Positions 1 to 8,555 of a stretch of 64,000 bases of DNA are shown here, piece after piece. The notes under the pieces were generated by a model that was given only the letters and a program-made list of their open reading frames with translations, had not been told where the DNA came from and made no database searches. A program made the translations under genes and the position numbers. Position 1 is the stretch's first letter, and every line of letters begins with the position of its first letter. The DNA comes from Paenibacillus sp. FSL K6-3182. GTDB lineage: Bacteria; Bacillota; Bacilli; Paenibacillales; Paenibacillaceae. The stretch lies in NCBI RefSeq assembly GCF_037976325.1, contig NZ_CP150265.1, positions 3,281,501 through 3,345,500 of the forward strand, in the 5' to 3' direction.

Positions 1-347
1 TTGAAACGGCGAAGATGGGAAGCGCTGCTGAAATTTATAAAAATGATGCGGAGCGCGCATTGAAAGCGCTAGCGAAGCGGGAGCAAAAGTTCCGGCTTGT
101 TTTTCTTGACCCGCCATACAAAATGATTACGATGGATAGTCTTATGACACAGCTTGCCCAAAATAAGATGCTTGAGCCGGATGCGATTATCGTAGTCGAG
201 CACGATGCAGCTCACCGTTACCCGGAGAAGCTGGAATATTTTGACCAACTGAAGCATGCGAAATACGGGGATATTGCCGTTTCTATATATCAATATTACA
301 GCGATGACAGTCATCAAGACGGGAGTGAATCCGATGTTAACGAATAA
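1..347 (+). CDS. rsmD: 16S rRNA (guanine966-N2)-methyltransferase RsmD, C-terminal part
   Basis: Partial gene: the reading frame is open from base 3 at the window edge, and 114 C-terminal codons are visible. RsmD methylates G966 of 16S rRNA during 30S assembly using S-adenosylmethionine. The visible part carries the catalytic motif IV, LDPPY, about 30 residues in, followed by the VVEHD strand usual in this Rossmann-fold family. It overlaps coaD by 14 bp, the conserved ylbH-ylbI arrangement of Bacillales. The N-terminal SAM-binding motif lies outside the window. The family call is firm from motif plus neighbour. Confidence 0.9.
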   Translation, partial: ETAKMGSAAEIYKNDAERALKALAKREQKFRLVFLDPPYKMITMDSLMTQLAQNKMLEPDAIIVVEHDAAHRYPEKLEYFDQLKHAKYGDIAVSIYQYYSDDSHQDGSESDVNE

Positions 348-837
348 ACAAGAGCGCGTTGCTGTATATCCAGGCACGTTTGACCCTGTAACTTATGGCC
401 ATTTGGATATTATTCGAAGGTCTGCCAAACAATTTGATCGGTTAATCGTTGCCGTATTGAACAATTCGAGTAAAAATCCTTTGTTCAGTGTGGAGGAGCG
501 CAAAGCGCTGCTTACAGAAGTGACGCGCGATATTCCAAATGTGGAAATTGACAGCTTCCGGGATTTGCTCGTTCGATTTATGAAAACACGGCAAGCAAAC
601 GTCATTATTAGAGGCATTCGTTCGGTAACTGATTTTGAATACGAGCTGCAGCTCGCTTCAACTAATCATTTGCTAGATGATGAAATAGATACGATGTTTA
701 TGATGACGAATCCGAAGTATTCCTACTTAAGCTCGAGCATCGTAAAAGAAATTGCACAATTTCATGGCGCAGTGTATGAGCTGGTACCGCCAATTGTGGA
801 GAAGCAGCTAAGAGAGAAATATAACTCGAAAATATAA
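334..837 (+). CDS. coaD: Phosphopantetheine adenylyltransferase CoaD
   Basis: Catalyses the penultimate step of coenzyme A synthesis, joining ATP and 4'-phosphopantetheine to give dephospho-CoA. The 167-residue protein has the nucleotidyltransferase signature [16 protein letters not shown] near the N-terminus, with the T-x-G-H nucleotide-binding motif, and the SSSIVKEIA segment of the second signature near residue 130. Length fits the usual 160 or so. The ATG at 334 is chosen because GGGAG lies 8 bases upstream and the mature motif starts about 12 residues later; longer in-frame starts would run deep into rsmD. Co-transcribed with rsmD (14-bp overlap). Confidence 0.97.
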   Translation: MLTNKQERVAVYPGTFDPVTYGHLDIIRRSAKQFDRLIVAVLNNSSKNPLFSVEERKALLTEVTRDIPNVEIDSFRDLLVRFMKTRQANVIIRGIRSVTDFEYELQLASTNHLLDDEIDTMFMMTNPKYSYLSSSIVKEIAQFHGAVYELVPPIVEKQLREKYNSKI

Positions 838-876
838 ATAAATGTTTGAAAAAGCCATTGTTTATCTTATTTTGGA

Positions 877-2148
877 TTATATCGACTTACCTGTTCTCCG
901 GAATGGCAGAAGAATGAGGGATACAAGCAGTCCCAAAAGAGTGAGTAGGATGCAGGCTGATAGGGAGAACTGCCATAAAAATGGTAAATCATTTGCATTT
1001 ATGATTTCAGCGATAGTGTGTTTCATCGAGTAAGGATCAGATGGCGCCAACGTTGGCGTTGCTCCAGGTTCGAGTATTGGACGAAGTAATGAAGTGAGCG
1101 GCTTCCACAGAATGATCATAAATACACAAGCATGGAGAGCATGAACGATTCTCCATAATGCGAATGGGAGCAGCTTAAGGTCCGTACCAGTAATGGAATA
1201 TCCAGCTTGTAAAATGCCGCTTAGACCGCTCCATGCAAGCACAGTTGCGATAGCGGCAGCATTCCCGAGCATGCCGGCTCCGGGAGCATCCCAGATCGCA
1301 GCCGCATAAGCACCCATATGACCTTCAAAAAAAGCTTGGCTAATAAAGTTTAGCCCAGCCTTATCCAGCCATGGAGAGAGCAGCGGCTCTGATAATTTTG
1401 CAAGCACAGCAGCAAAAATCATAAATCCGCCGATCATCATAAGCTTCTGAACGCTTGCTGCAACAGAGTCGCCAAGCGTTTTGCCGAAGCTGCGGCCATC
1501 CTGCTCTCTTCCGAGGCGAAATGCCTCTGCCGCTCGATGAAGGATGGTGCTGCGATGCTCCTCGTCATTGGCTGTCACTGATTGTTTTTGCCCTAGTTGC
1601 CGACCTGGCTGTTCCTGATCTGACCGCTCCTGACCTGACTGCTCTTTACGCCTGAACAGCGTCATTATAAACATGACCCATAGCGCGGATATCCATACGG
1701 CTGCAGCAATAATGACACCTACAATGGGCTTGTGCAGAAAGCCTGCGCCTATAACGACAAGCATAAATAATGGGTTTGGCATATGAGCTAGGGCTAGCAG
1801 CCGCTGGCCCTGTTGTTTTGTCACGACGTTTCTTTTGCGTAAGGAAGCTGTCGCTTCTGCTCCCGCGGGATAACCACCCATCCAACCAAGAACTATCGTA
1901 AGCGCGGCTTCACCTGGCAGTCTAAACAGTCGGCTCATCAGCGGCTGGAGCAGAGAGCCTAGCGCATGCGTGAGCCCAAAGGCAGCAATAAGCTCAAACA
2001 ATACGAGAAACGGCAATAAACCGGGGAATACAATATTCCACCAGACGGTGAGTCCTTGAAGCGAGGCTTGAAACGCAGCATCTGGCTGAATGATGATGGC
2101 AACAACGAGCAATATGGACAGGAACGCTAACATAACTGTTTTAGCCAA
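877..2148 (-). CDS. ylbJ: Sporulation integral membrane protein YlbJ
   Basis: A 423-residue polytopic membrane protein of the nucleoside-recognition (Gate) family, as in B. subtilis YlbJ. There it is a mother-cell (sigma-E) sporulation protein needed for cortex formation. About eight hydrophobic segments are visible, with the conserved PGLLPFLV and GWMGGYPAGA stretches in the N-terminal half. Start is TTG at 2148 behind AAAGGAG. The cytoplasmic loop around residues 165-200 is a Gln/Glu/Arg-rich low-complexity insert (KEQSGQERSDQEQPGRQ). It faces coaD convergently and ylbL divergently. I saw no convincing sigma-E promoter upstream. Function is inferred from family and synteny. Confidence 0.88.
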   Translation of the reverse strand: MAKTVMLAFLSILLVVAIIIQPDAAFQASLQGLTVWWNIVFPGLLPFLVLFELIAAFGLTHALGSLLQPLMSRLFRLPGEAALTIVLGWMGGYPAGAEATASLRKRNVVTKQQGQRLLALAHMPNPLFMLVVIGAGFLHKPIVGVIIAAAVWISALWVMFIMTLFRRKEQSGQERSDQEQPGRQLGQKQSVTANDEEHRSTILHRAAEAFRLGREQDGRSFGKTLGDSVAASVQKLMMIGGFMIFAAVLAKLSEPLLSPWLDKAGLNFISQAFFEGHMGAYAAAIWDAPGAGMLGNAAAIATVLAWSGLSGILQAGYSITGTDLKLLPFALWRIVHALHACVFMIILWKPLTSLLRPILEPGATPTLAPSDPYSMKHTIAEIINANDLPFLWQFSLSACILLTLLGLLVSLILLPFRRTGKSI

Positions 2149-2356
2149 TGCTACTCCACTCCTTTAATCTGCTGCAAAAATAGAAATGATGCGACACGCC
2201 GGAATGCAGGGCTAGGGCATCATGAGATGGACAATCATATACGTTAAATAGTACGCGTATAAAGTCATGGATAGACCATTTGGAGCAGCTTGTCTGCCTC
2301 AGAATAGTTAATGCTATATTTGACTGGCAAATTGGAAGTTTGAACGGGGTGTGCGA

Positions 2357-3412
2357 TTGCAAAAACAACGATCAGATTTTCGCAGAATAGCAACGATCGC
2401 TGTATCGACAGCGGCTTTGATGTGGGTATTGTTATATGCTCCAACGCCCTATGTTGTTTATGAGCCGGGGATTGCTGTACCTGTTAAACCGATGGTAACG
2501 ATTGAAAAGGGAGATGCTTTAGGAAAAGGCGACTTTTTGCTGACAGCAGTGAAAATGACGGAGCCTAATTTCTTGCGGACTATTCAATCGATGTGGAATT
2601 CGAATATGGATGTGCATCTCAAACGAGATGTGCTGCAAGGATACACAAAAGAAGAGTATGCACAAAGGCTAAGCATCATCATGCAGGGCTCGCAAAACAA
2701 TGCGATTGAAGCTGCTTATCATTACGCAGGTTTACCCTATGCAAGCAAGCTGAACAGCGTTGTTATTACGGAAGTAAATCCTATCGATCACCCTTTGAAA
2801 AGTTCATTCAAAGCAGGAGATAAGCTTTTAGGCATTCATGGCGAAAAACCGCCGAGCAGCTTGGCAGATTTGTTTGAGACGCTGAGAGGGTATGATAAGC
2901 AGCAAAACGTTTTATTTGATGTGGAGCGCAAAGGGCAGCAACTACAGGTCTCTTACTCATCGGATACATTAAAAACTGTCTCGACTAACGAGCAGCTCTT
3001 GAGTGTTCTGGGCATCGTAAACTTGACGGAACAACGCGGCTTGGACCCATCGGATCACAATAACCGTATCAGTATAAAAGTAGGCGATATTGGGGGGCCA
3101 TCGGCCGGTCTTGTTTTTGCTTTGCAATCCCTGGACCTGCTAACGAACGATGATTTGTCGGGAGGTCATCGCATTGCGGCGACAGGCACGATTACTCCAC
3201 TCGGAGAGGTCGGAGCTATCGGCGGAATAAAGCAAAAAGTTGTCATTGCAAGCGAGGAAGGCGCGGAGCTGTTTCTTGTTCCTTCTGATAACTATAAGGA
3301 TGCCGAGGCGAAAGCAAAAGCGCTTAACGCCTCGATGAAGGTGGTCAGCGTAAGTACGCTGAAGGAAGCTGTGGAGCAAGTAAAAGTTTATCTCGCTGGG
3401 AAAGAAAGGTAA
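2357..3412 (+). CDS. ylbL: YlbL/SepM-family membrane-anchored PDZ and Lon-type serine protease
   Basis: One N-terminal membrane anchor (residues about 13-30) precedes a PDZ-like domain (about 130-190, around LLGIHGEKP) and a C-terminal S16 Lon-type catalytic domain. The catalytic serine is in GDIGGPSAGLVFAL and the lysine in AIGGIKQKVVIA, the Ser-Lys dyad of this family. In B. subtilis YlbL is implicated in degrading the SOS division inhibitor YneA, and in streptococci SepM processes a pheromone; which substrate applies here is unknown. TTG at 2357 is preferred over GTG at 2351 because GGGG ends 7 bases before TTG but only 1 base before GTG. Length about 351 residues. Confidence 0.88.
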   Translation: MQKQRSDFRRIATIAVSTAALMWVLLYAPTPYVVYEPGIAVPVKPMVTIEKGDALGKGDFLLTAVKMTEPNFLRTIQSMWNSNMDVHLKRDVLQGYTKEEYAQRLSIIMQGSQNNAIEAAYHYAGLPYASKLNSVVITEVNPIDHPLKSSFKAGDKLLGIHGEKPPSSLADLFETLRGYDKQQNVLFDVERKGQQLQVSYSSDTLKTVSTNEQLLSVLGIVNLTEQRGLDPSDHNNRISIKVGDIGGPSAGLVFALQSLDLLTNDDLSGGHRIAATGTITPLGEVGAIGGIKQKVVIASEEGAELFLVPSDNYKDAEAKAKALNASMKVVSVSTLKEAVEQVKVYLAGKER

Positions 3413-3432
3413 CTTTCATTTATTTATTTCGA

Positions 3433-4683
3433 TTAGGAATCGATGGTTACAGGTCTTTCCGTAAAATCACGGAATAACGATTGAGGGGCATGAATGCCCG
3501 GTACGCCTAGTGAATAGACACTGCTCGCTTGTGTATCAAGCTCCAAATAACGGAAGGGCTTTGGTGCTCTTGCAGCGCTTTGCAGCACAGGTAATTTGGC
3601 ACAATTTCGCATGCGTCGCAATAAAAGCTTGCCTTTTTCCGTAAAACCAAGCACTCTTATATATTCAACACCCGAAGCAAGCTTATCCGGTGTGAAATCA
3701 GATTTCTGATGTCCAAGCAGAATAGCAAGAAGTGAACGCTGCAGCTTCGTTCTCGTATAGCGCTTCGTTTTTAAAGCTTCTAGCAGGTCATCGAACTGGC
3801 GCGAGGGCAGCTTGGGAAGGGCATTCAAAATGCGATGCTCCAATCCTTCTGTCATCTCATGCAGGTTCGAAAGTTCATATGACGAGCGAGTTACAATCGC
3901 GTGAAGCAGCGCATTCGTAAAGGGCTCCCAGCTAATCGGGCAACGTCCGCTAGCCCATTCCTGCTGCAAGATTCGCGTTGTGGATTCCGGTACATAAGCG
4001 CGCGCTTCCTCAAGAGATCGTTTCTCGAGCAGCAGCTTGCGGATTGCGGTCGCGCTTGCGATTTGGCTGTCGGTTGCGGTTTCTTGATTGTACTGCGCTT
4101 TCTCACGAGTGATAGTGTACGGCTCCATTTTGCCGCCTAGCCGTTTCAGCGCAAGCAAATAATGGAGCGCTAATGTATGATTAGGAAGCGCAAATGGAAA
4201 ATTAGCGGCAGAGGAATAGCCCTGATCCGATAAGTAGGTGGTAATGGCGCTGCTGTACGCGTTCGGATAACTAATTCCCGTTTGAAGCAGCTGCTTCAAT
4301 AAGGCTTTAAAGGCTGGCGGCTCGTTTGTAATGAGCTCTGCTGCCTGTAGCAGCGGCTCAAGCTCACCGTTTTCCGTTCCGAAGCAGAAGCTGTCAACGA
4401 CGCCTGTCGCCTCTAATAAGGACACAGCGCCATAGGCGAACCACTCTGCGGCTTGTGTTGCGTAAGCAACCGGCAATTCAATGACAAGATCGCAGCCGCC
4501 TTCAAGCGCCATACGTGTTCTAGCCCATTTATCCAGCAGGGCGGGCTCGCCGCGTTGCAGGAAATGGCCGCTCATGACGGCAACGACGGCGTCAGATTGC
4601 GTTATTTTGCGCGATTGTTGCAAATGATACAAATGTCCGTTGTGAAATGGATTATACTCGACAATGAGCCCGACGGTGCGCAT
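3433..4683 (-). CDS. tmcAL: tRNA(Met) cytidine acetate ligase TmcAL (YlbM)
   Basis: Forms N4-acetylcytidine at the wobble base of elongator tRNA-Met using acetate and ATP. The 416-residue protein opens with a nucleotidyltransferase signature, EYNPFHNGHLYHL, where HNGH is the adenylate-binding HxGH motif. GHFLQRGEPALLDKW and GTENGELEPL follow, as in B. subtilis YlbM. Start ATG at 4683 sits behind GAGAGG with normal spacing; the frame is open 26 codons further upstream but that part has no homolog character. It faces ylbL tail-to-tail and is divergent from ylbN. Confidence 0.93.
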   Translation of the reverse strand: MRTVGLIVEYNPFHNGHLYHLQQSRKITQSDAVVAVMSGHFLQRGEPALLDKWARTRMALEGGCDLVIELPVAYATQAAEWFAYGAVSLLEATGVVDSFCFGTENGELEPLLQAAELITNEPPAFKALLKQLLQTGISYPNAYSSAITTYLSDQGYSSAANFPFALPNHTLALHYLLALKRLGGKMEPYTITREKAQYNQETATDSQIASATAIRKLLLEKRSLEEARAYVPESTTRILQQEWASGRCPISWEPFTNALLHAIVTRSSYELSNLHEMTEGLEHRILNALPKLPSRQFDDLLEALKTKRYTRTKLQRSLLAILLGHQKSDFTPDKLASGVEYIRVLGFTEKGKLLLRRMRNCAKLPVLQSAARAPKPFRYLELDTQASSVYSLGVPGIHAPQSLFRDFTERPVTIDS

Positions 4684-4788
4684 TCGCTTGATCCTCTCTC
4701 TGTTAAATGTTGGTTGTTTCACTATAGCATAGAGAGGGAGCACAATCACGGTCTGCATCAAGTGTTATTGAAAAACCGTGTGAAAATG

Positions 4789-4818
4789 TTGACAAAACAG
4801 TAGTCTGATAGATATAAT
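4789..4818 (+). promoter_or_regulatory. Sigma-A promoter for ylbN-rpmF
   Basis: TTGACA (4789-4794), an 18-bp spacer and TATAAT (4813-4818): both hexamers are perfect, 27 bp before the ylbN start. It drives the ylbN-rpmF operon, which ends at the terminator at 5595. Confidence 0.85.
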
Positions 4819-4844
4819 AATCTTTGTTTGTTTGGGGTGATCTG

Positions 4845-5366
4845 ATGCAGTTTCATATTCAAGAAACAATGTCCAAAGGGTTGAAAACTACAATCGACGA
4901 ACAGCTCGATGTTAGTGACCTTTTTAAAGGACGCCAAGATGTTTATCGTACGGGACCTCTCCATGTATCGCTTCAGGTAACTGGGCACGAAGAGTTTATC
5001 GAAGTGGATGGCAAGCTTGCCATCGATCTCGAGCTTGCCTGCTCACGCTGCCTTGAACCGGTAAAGGATCATACGGTTATTCGATTCTCTGAAGTATTTA
5101 AGCGGGCTACGTCTGACGAAGACCGTGATGAGGATATGGAAGAGGAAGAGAGTGATTTCATTGAAGTAAATGCGGACAGACTGGACTTGAAGCCTTATGT
5201 GGAAGAAGCACTTCAACTGTTCATGCCTTTTGCACCGCTTTGCAGCAATGATTGTAAAGGTCTCTGTCAGACTTGCGGACAGAACTTAAATGAGCACAAA
5301 TGCAGCTGCTCCACGGAGAAGGTTGATATCCGTTTTGCAGCGCTAAAGGATCTATTTAAGGAATAA
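4845..5366 (+). CDS. ylbN: DUF177/YceD-family protein YlbN
   Basis: A 173-residue DUF177 (YceD/YlbN) protein, nearly always encoded directly upstream of rpmF. The family has been linked to 23S rRNA accumulation, but no molecular activity is established. A CSRCLEPV motif at about residue 65 and a Cys cluster near the C-terminus ([17 protein letters not shown]) suggest a bound metal; in between is an acidic run of Asp/Glu (about 92-107). Start ATG 4845 has TGGGGTGAT upstream. Transcribed from the consensus promoter just before it, with rpmF 38 bp downstream. Confidence 0.9.
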   Translation: MQFHIQETMSKGLKTTIDEQLDVSDLFKGRQDVYRTGPLHVSLQVTGHEEFIEVDGKLAIDLELACSRCLEPVKDHTVIRFSEVFKRATSDEDRDEDMEEEESDFIEVNADRLDLKPYVEEALQLFMPFAPLCSNDCKGLCQTCGQNLNEHKCSCSTEKVDIRFAALKDLFKE

Positions 5367-5404
5367 GAGTAGTGCTGATTGAATTTTTGAAGGAGGTGTT
5401 AAAT

Positions 5405-5578
5405 ATGGCAGTACCTCAGCGTAGAACATCCAAGACTCGCCGTGATAAACGTCGTACGCATTTCAAACTTGCAGTACCGGGCATGGTGAAGTGTGAGCAA
5501 TGCGGCGAGCTGAAATTGGCTCACCACGTATGCAAAGTTTGTGGATATTACAAAACAAAAGAGATCATTTCCCAATAA
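5405..5578 (+). CDS. rpmF: Large ribosomal subunit protein bL32
   Basis: A 57-residue basic ribosomal protein of the 50S subunit. The N-terminal [20 protein letters not shown] is the family signature. The C-terminal half carries two Cys pairs (CEQCGE and CKVCGY), so this is the zinc-binding (C+) paralogue rather than the zinc-free form induced by starvation. ATG 5405 sits behind a near-perfect AAGGAGGTG. Confidence 0.98.
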   Translation: MAVPQRRTSKTRRDKRRTHFKLAVPGMVKCEQCGELKLAHHVCKVCGYYKTKEIISQ

Positions 5579-5594
5579 GAAATGATGTCTGGGA

Positions 5595-5631
5595 TAGCAC
5601 TTCATCCAAGTGATGAAGTGCTATTTTTTTG
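5595..5631 (+). terminator. Rho-independent terminator after rpmF
   Basis: A perfect 13-bp stem (5595-5607 with 5613-5625, loop CAAGT) is followed by a run of seven T. It ends the ylbN-rpmF transcript before the fapR promoter region. Confidence 0.9.
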
Positions 5632-5693
5632 CTCATATCGATTCGTATGACGCTAGGGAATGGATGAAAAAGCAGTTATATTTTTATGCAACA

Positions 5694-5722
5694 TTGCGCT
5701 CGAGCGTATTTTTTTATATACT
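5694..5722 (+). promoter_or_regulatory. Candidate sigma-A promoter of the fapR-plsX-fab operon
   Basis: TTGCGC (5694-5699), a 17-bp spacer and TATACT (5717-5722). The FapR operator begins 3 bp downstream of the -10 element, so a bound repressor would cover the transcription start. Leader length to fapR is about 120 bases. Confidence 0.6.
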
Positions 5723-5725
5723 TAA

Positions 5726-5742
5726 TTAGTACCAGGTGATAA
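5726..5742 (+). promoter_or_regulatory. FapR operator
   Basis: TTAGTACC-A-GGTGATAA is an imperfect 17-bp palindrome. Its left arm matches the known FapR recognition sequence exactly and its right arm keeps 6 of 8 bases of GGTACTAA. It overlaps the expected start point of the fapR transcript, as in B. subtilis, where malonyl-CoA releases FapR to relieve repression. Autoregulation of the locus is inferred. Confidence 0.75.
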
Positions 5743-5855
5743 TATCAAGCAACATACATATACTAATCGTACTGATGCCTCACAAGGCCGCGGAACAGAT
5801 ATAAGATTGTCTATCATTCACTATTTGGTAAAAGGTGGTGCCGAACATCGAACGA

Positions 5856-6452
5856 ATGCCCAAACGGCAGCGGCATCAGCAGCTTGCCCGACACATTGAT
5901 GAAAATCCTTTTATAACGGATCGGGAACTGACTAGGTTGCTCAAAGTAAGCATCCAGACGATACGCCTTGACCGGATGGAGCTTGGTATTCCAGAGCTTA
6001 GAGAACGTCTGAAGCTGATGGCAGAACGTTCATACGACTCCGTTCGATCGCTCGCATTGCACGAGGTGATTGGTGATATTGTCGATTTGGAATTGGACAA
6101 GAGCGGCATCTCGGTATTCGAGATTCGTGAAGAACATGTATTCTCCAGAACGGGCATTGCACGCGGTCATCACGTATTTGCACAAGCAAATTCACTTGCC
6201 GTTGCTATTATAGATGATGAAATTGCACTTACCGTAACAGCGGACATTAGATTCATTCGACCTGTTAAGCTTGGGGAGAAATGTATTGCCAAGGCTTATG
6301 TTCGTTCCATTTCGGGCGAGCGAAGCAAGGCGAAGGTAGAGCTGTTCACATATGTTGGAGACGAAATGGTGTTCCAGGGTAACTTTGTTATTTATCGGTC
6401 CGCGGGAGACACAGATGCTGAAGGAGGAGACGTACGTGCGGATCGCTATTGA
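5856..6452 (+). CDS. fapR: Transcriptional repressor of lipid synthesis FapR
   Basis: Repressor of fatty-acid and phospholipid genes, released by malonyl-CoA. An N-terminal DeoR-type helix-turn-helix (about residues 18-50, LLKVSIQTIRLDRMELGIPE) precedes a hot-dog-fold effector domain containing RTGIARGHHVFAQANSLAVA, the malonyl-CoA pocket segment. The start is unresolved. ATG 5856 preserves the domain but has no SD at normal distance. GTG 5835 and 5838 lie inside the SD-like AAAAGGTGG. An ATC codon at 5847 has that SD at ideal spacing. About 198 residues from the ATG. Overlaps plsX by 17 bp. Confidence 0.9.
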   Translation: MPKRQRHQQLARHIDENPFITDRELTRLLKVSIQTIRLDRMELGIPELRERLKLMAERSYDSVRSLALHEVIGDIVDLELDKSGISVFEIREEHVFSRTGIARGHHVFAQANSLAVAIIDDEIALTVTADIRFIRPVKLGEKCIAKAYVRSISGERSKAKVELFTYVGDEMVFQGNFVIYRSAGDTDAEGGDVRADRY

Positions 6453-7425
6453 TGCTATGGGGGGAGACAACGCCCCTAGCTTAATTGTGCAAGGAGCGCT
6501 TGACGCGGCGGCGCAGTGGCCCGATACAGAGCTGCTGCTCGTTGGTGAAACGTCTGTTATTGAACCGCTCATGAAAGGGCAGAAGCCCGCTAATATAACC
6601 ATTTGCCATGCTGATGAGGTCATTGGTCCAGATGATGAGCCTGTTAAAGCGGTACGCCGCAAAAAAGGAGCATCCATGGTCGTTGCTGGACAGCTCGTTC
6701 GTGAAAAGCAGGCAGATGCTATGCTGTCAGCAGGCAATACTGGCGCTTTGATGGCGACTGGACTTCTTGTCGTCGGTCGAATGGATGGAATCGAACGGCC
6801 CGCGCTCGCTCCTATGATGCCTACGATGGATGATGTCGGCATTCTTACGCTTGATTTGGGAGCGAATATGGATGCAAAGCCGGAGCATCTGCTGCAATAT
6901 GCAATTATGGGAAGCATTTATCGTGCAAAGGTTCACGGACTGGAGAAGCCGAGAGTTGGGCTTCTGAACGTGGGAACTGAAGCGATGAAGGGCAATGAGA
7001 TGGCTAAAGCGGCTTACGCTTTGCTTGAGCAAGCTCCAGTGAATTTTATCGGCAACGTTGAAGCAAGAGATGTTCTAAATCGAAATTGCGATGTCCTTGT
7101 TTGCGACGGCTTTGCCGGCAATATTATGCTGAAGGCAATGGAAGGCGCTGCGGGTACGATTTTTGATTCGCTTAAGGACGCTTTCGGTCAAACGCTGTTA
7201 ACGAAGCTTGCTGCGGCTATCATGCTTCCTAAGCTGCGTGTGCTTAAGAAGAGAATGGACTATAAGGAGCATGGTGGTGCACCTTTGCTTGGACTGAATG
7301 GCCTTGTAGTAAAATGCCACGGCTCCTCGGATGCCCTTGCTGTGAAAAATGCCGTAAGACAGGCTCGCAGCGCCATTCAAGGACAATTGATTGAAACAAT
7401 CGCATCAGAAATCAACGGGAAGTGA
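6436..7425 (+). CDS. plsX: Phosphate acyltransferase PlsX
   Basis: Converts acyl-ACP and phosphate to acyl-phosphate, the acyl donor for PlsY in phospholipid synthesis; peripheral membrane enzyme. Starts IAIDAMGGDNAP, the family hallmark, and contains ADAMLSAGNTGALMATG and GTEAMKGNE. 329 residues, normal length. GTG at 6436 is preferred: AAGGAGG lies just upstream inside the end of fapR and the family motif begins two residues in. The fapR overlap indicates translational coupling. FapR is expected to control it. Confidence 0.97.
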   Translation: MRIAIDAMGGDNAPSLIVQGALDAAAQWPDTELLLVGETSVIEPLMKGQKPANITICHADEVIGPDDEPVKAVRRKKGASMVVAGQLVREKQADAMLSAGNTGALMATGLLVVGRMDGIERPALAPMMPTMDDVGILTLDLGANMDAKPEHLLQYAIMGSIYRAKVHGLEKPRVGLLNVGTEAMKGNEMAKAAYALLEQAPVNFIGNVEARDVLNRNCDVLVCDGFAGNIMLKAMEGAAGTIFDSLKDAFGQTLLTKLAAAIMLPKLRVLKKRMDYKEHGGAPLLGLNGLVVKCHGSSDALAVKNAVRQARSAIQGQLIETIASEINGK

Positions 7426-7434
7426 GTGTGCGAA

Positions 7435-8421
7435 ATGGGTTTACATCCTGTCGGAATAATTGGTACTGGTAAATACGTGCCAGAACGTATTTTATCGAAC
7501 AAAGAGCTAGAAGCAATGGTTGAAACAAATGATGAATGGATTGTTACTCGCACAGGCATTAAAGAACGCCGCCTAGCATCTGCAGAAGAAGCAACATCCG
7601 ATCTTGCCCTGCATGCATCGCGTGAAGCGATTGCCGCTGCTGGCCTTACGCCAGAAGATATCGATCTTATTATTGTTGCTACAATTACGCCTGATATGTT
7701 TTTCCCTTCGACTGCCTGCTTGCTTCAAGATAAGCTGGGAGCAAAGCAAGCGGCTGCGTTCGATTTGTCGGCTGCTTGCTCCGGATTTATATATGGACTA
7801 GCGACAGGAACGAGTATGATCGCCAGCGGCATGTACAAGCATGTGCTTGTTGTAGGCGCTGAGACACTATCACGTATTACTGATTACACGGATCGCAACA
7901 CATGCATTTTGTTTGGTGACGGTGCTGGCGCAGTTGTGCTTGGACCGGTTGAAGAAGGCCGCGGCTTCCAATCGTTTGTGCTTGGCGCAGACGGAAGCGG
8001 TGGAGACTTGCTGAAGGTTCATGGAGGCGGATCACGCGTTCCAGCATCGGAAGAAAGCATCCAGTCGAAGCAGCATTTCATTCATATGGCTGGCAATGAT
8101 GTATTCAAGTTTGCGGTTAGAATTATGGGCAGCGTGGCTGAAGAGGCTTTGCAGAAAGCTGGCCTAAACAAAGAAGATATTGATCTTCTTATTCCTCATC
8201 AAGCGAATATTCGGATTATCCAGTCCGCTTTAAACAGACTAAGCTTGTCGGAAGATAAAGCGATGGTTAATTTGGACAAATACGGTAATATGTCATCGGC
8301 ATCCATTCCAGTTGCACTGGCTGAAGCCGTTGAGCAGGGTCGTGTGAGTGAAGGAGACCGCCTTGTGCTTGTAGGTTTTGGCGGCGGCTTGACATGGGGA
8401 GCTTCGGTTCTGGTATGGTAG
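7435..8421 (+). CDS. fabH: Beta-ketoacyl-ACP synthase III FabH
   Basis: Starts fatty-acid synthesis by condensing acyl-CoA (branched-chain primers in Bacillales) with malonyl-ACP. 328 residues. The catalytic Cys lies in FDLSAACSGFIYGLATG (about residue 110), His in LLIPHQANIRII and Asn in LDKYGNMSSAS. The N-terminal GIIGTGKYVPERILSN is typical. ATG 7435 lies 8-10 bases after GGGAAGTGAG; the in-frame GTG at 7426 abuts the plsX stop and the SD, so is less likely. B. subtilis keeps its fabH genes elsewhere; here it is inside the FapR operon. Confidence 0.97.
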   Translation: MGLHPVGIIGTGKYVPERILSNKELEAMVETNDEWIVTRTGIKERRLASAEEATSDLALHASREAIAAAGLTPEDIDLIIVATITPDMFFPSTACLLQDKLGAKQAAAFDLSAACSGFIYGLATGTSMIASGMYKHVLVVGAETLSRITDYTDRNTCILFGDGAGAVVLGPVEEGRGFQSFVLGADGSGGDLLKVHGGGSRVPASEESIQSKQHFIHMAGNDVFKFAVRIMGSVAEEALQKAGLNKEDIDLLIPHQANIRIIQSALNRLSLSEDKAMVNLDKYGNMSSASIPVALAEAVEQGRVSEGDRLVLVGFGGGLTWGASVLVW

Positions 8422-8555
8422 TATGAACGCAGCAGCTTTTTGAAAAAATAAGACGTTATAAGTTTTCCTCTTATGACGAGCTTACATATCACCGCGAAAC
8501 GAGCTTTACTGCCTGATGCAGTTCGAGCCGTATACGTGTGTAAGGGGGAAACGTT

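Noticed and set aside
842..1033. Short plus-strand frame after coaD
   Set aside because: It overlaps the 3' end of ylbJ on the other strand, has no SD and no recognisable product.
6192..6917. 241-codon minus-strand frame across fapR and plsX
   Set aside because: Antisense shadow of two clear genes; Ser/Ala/Pro-biased sequence typical of reversed coding DNA.
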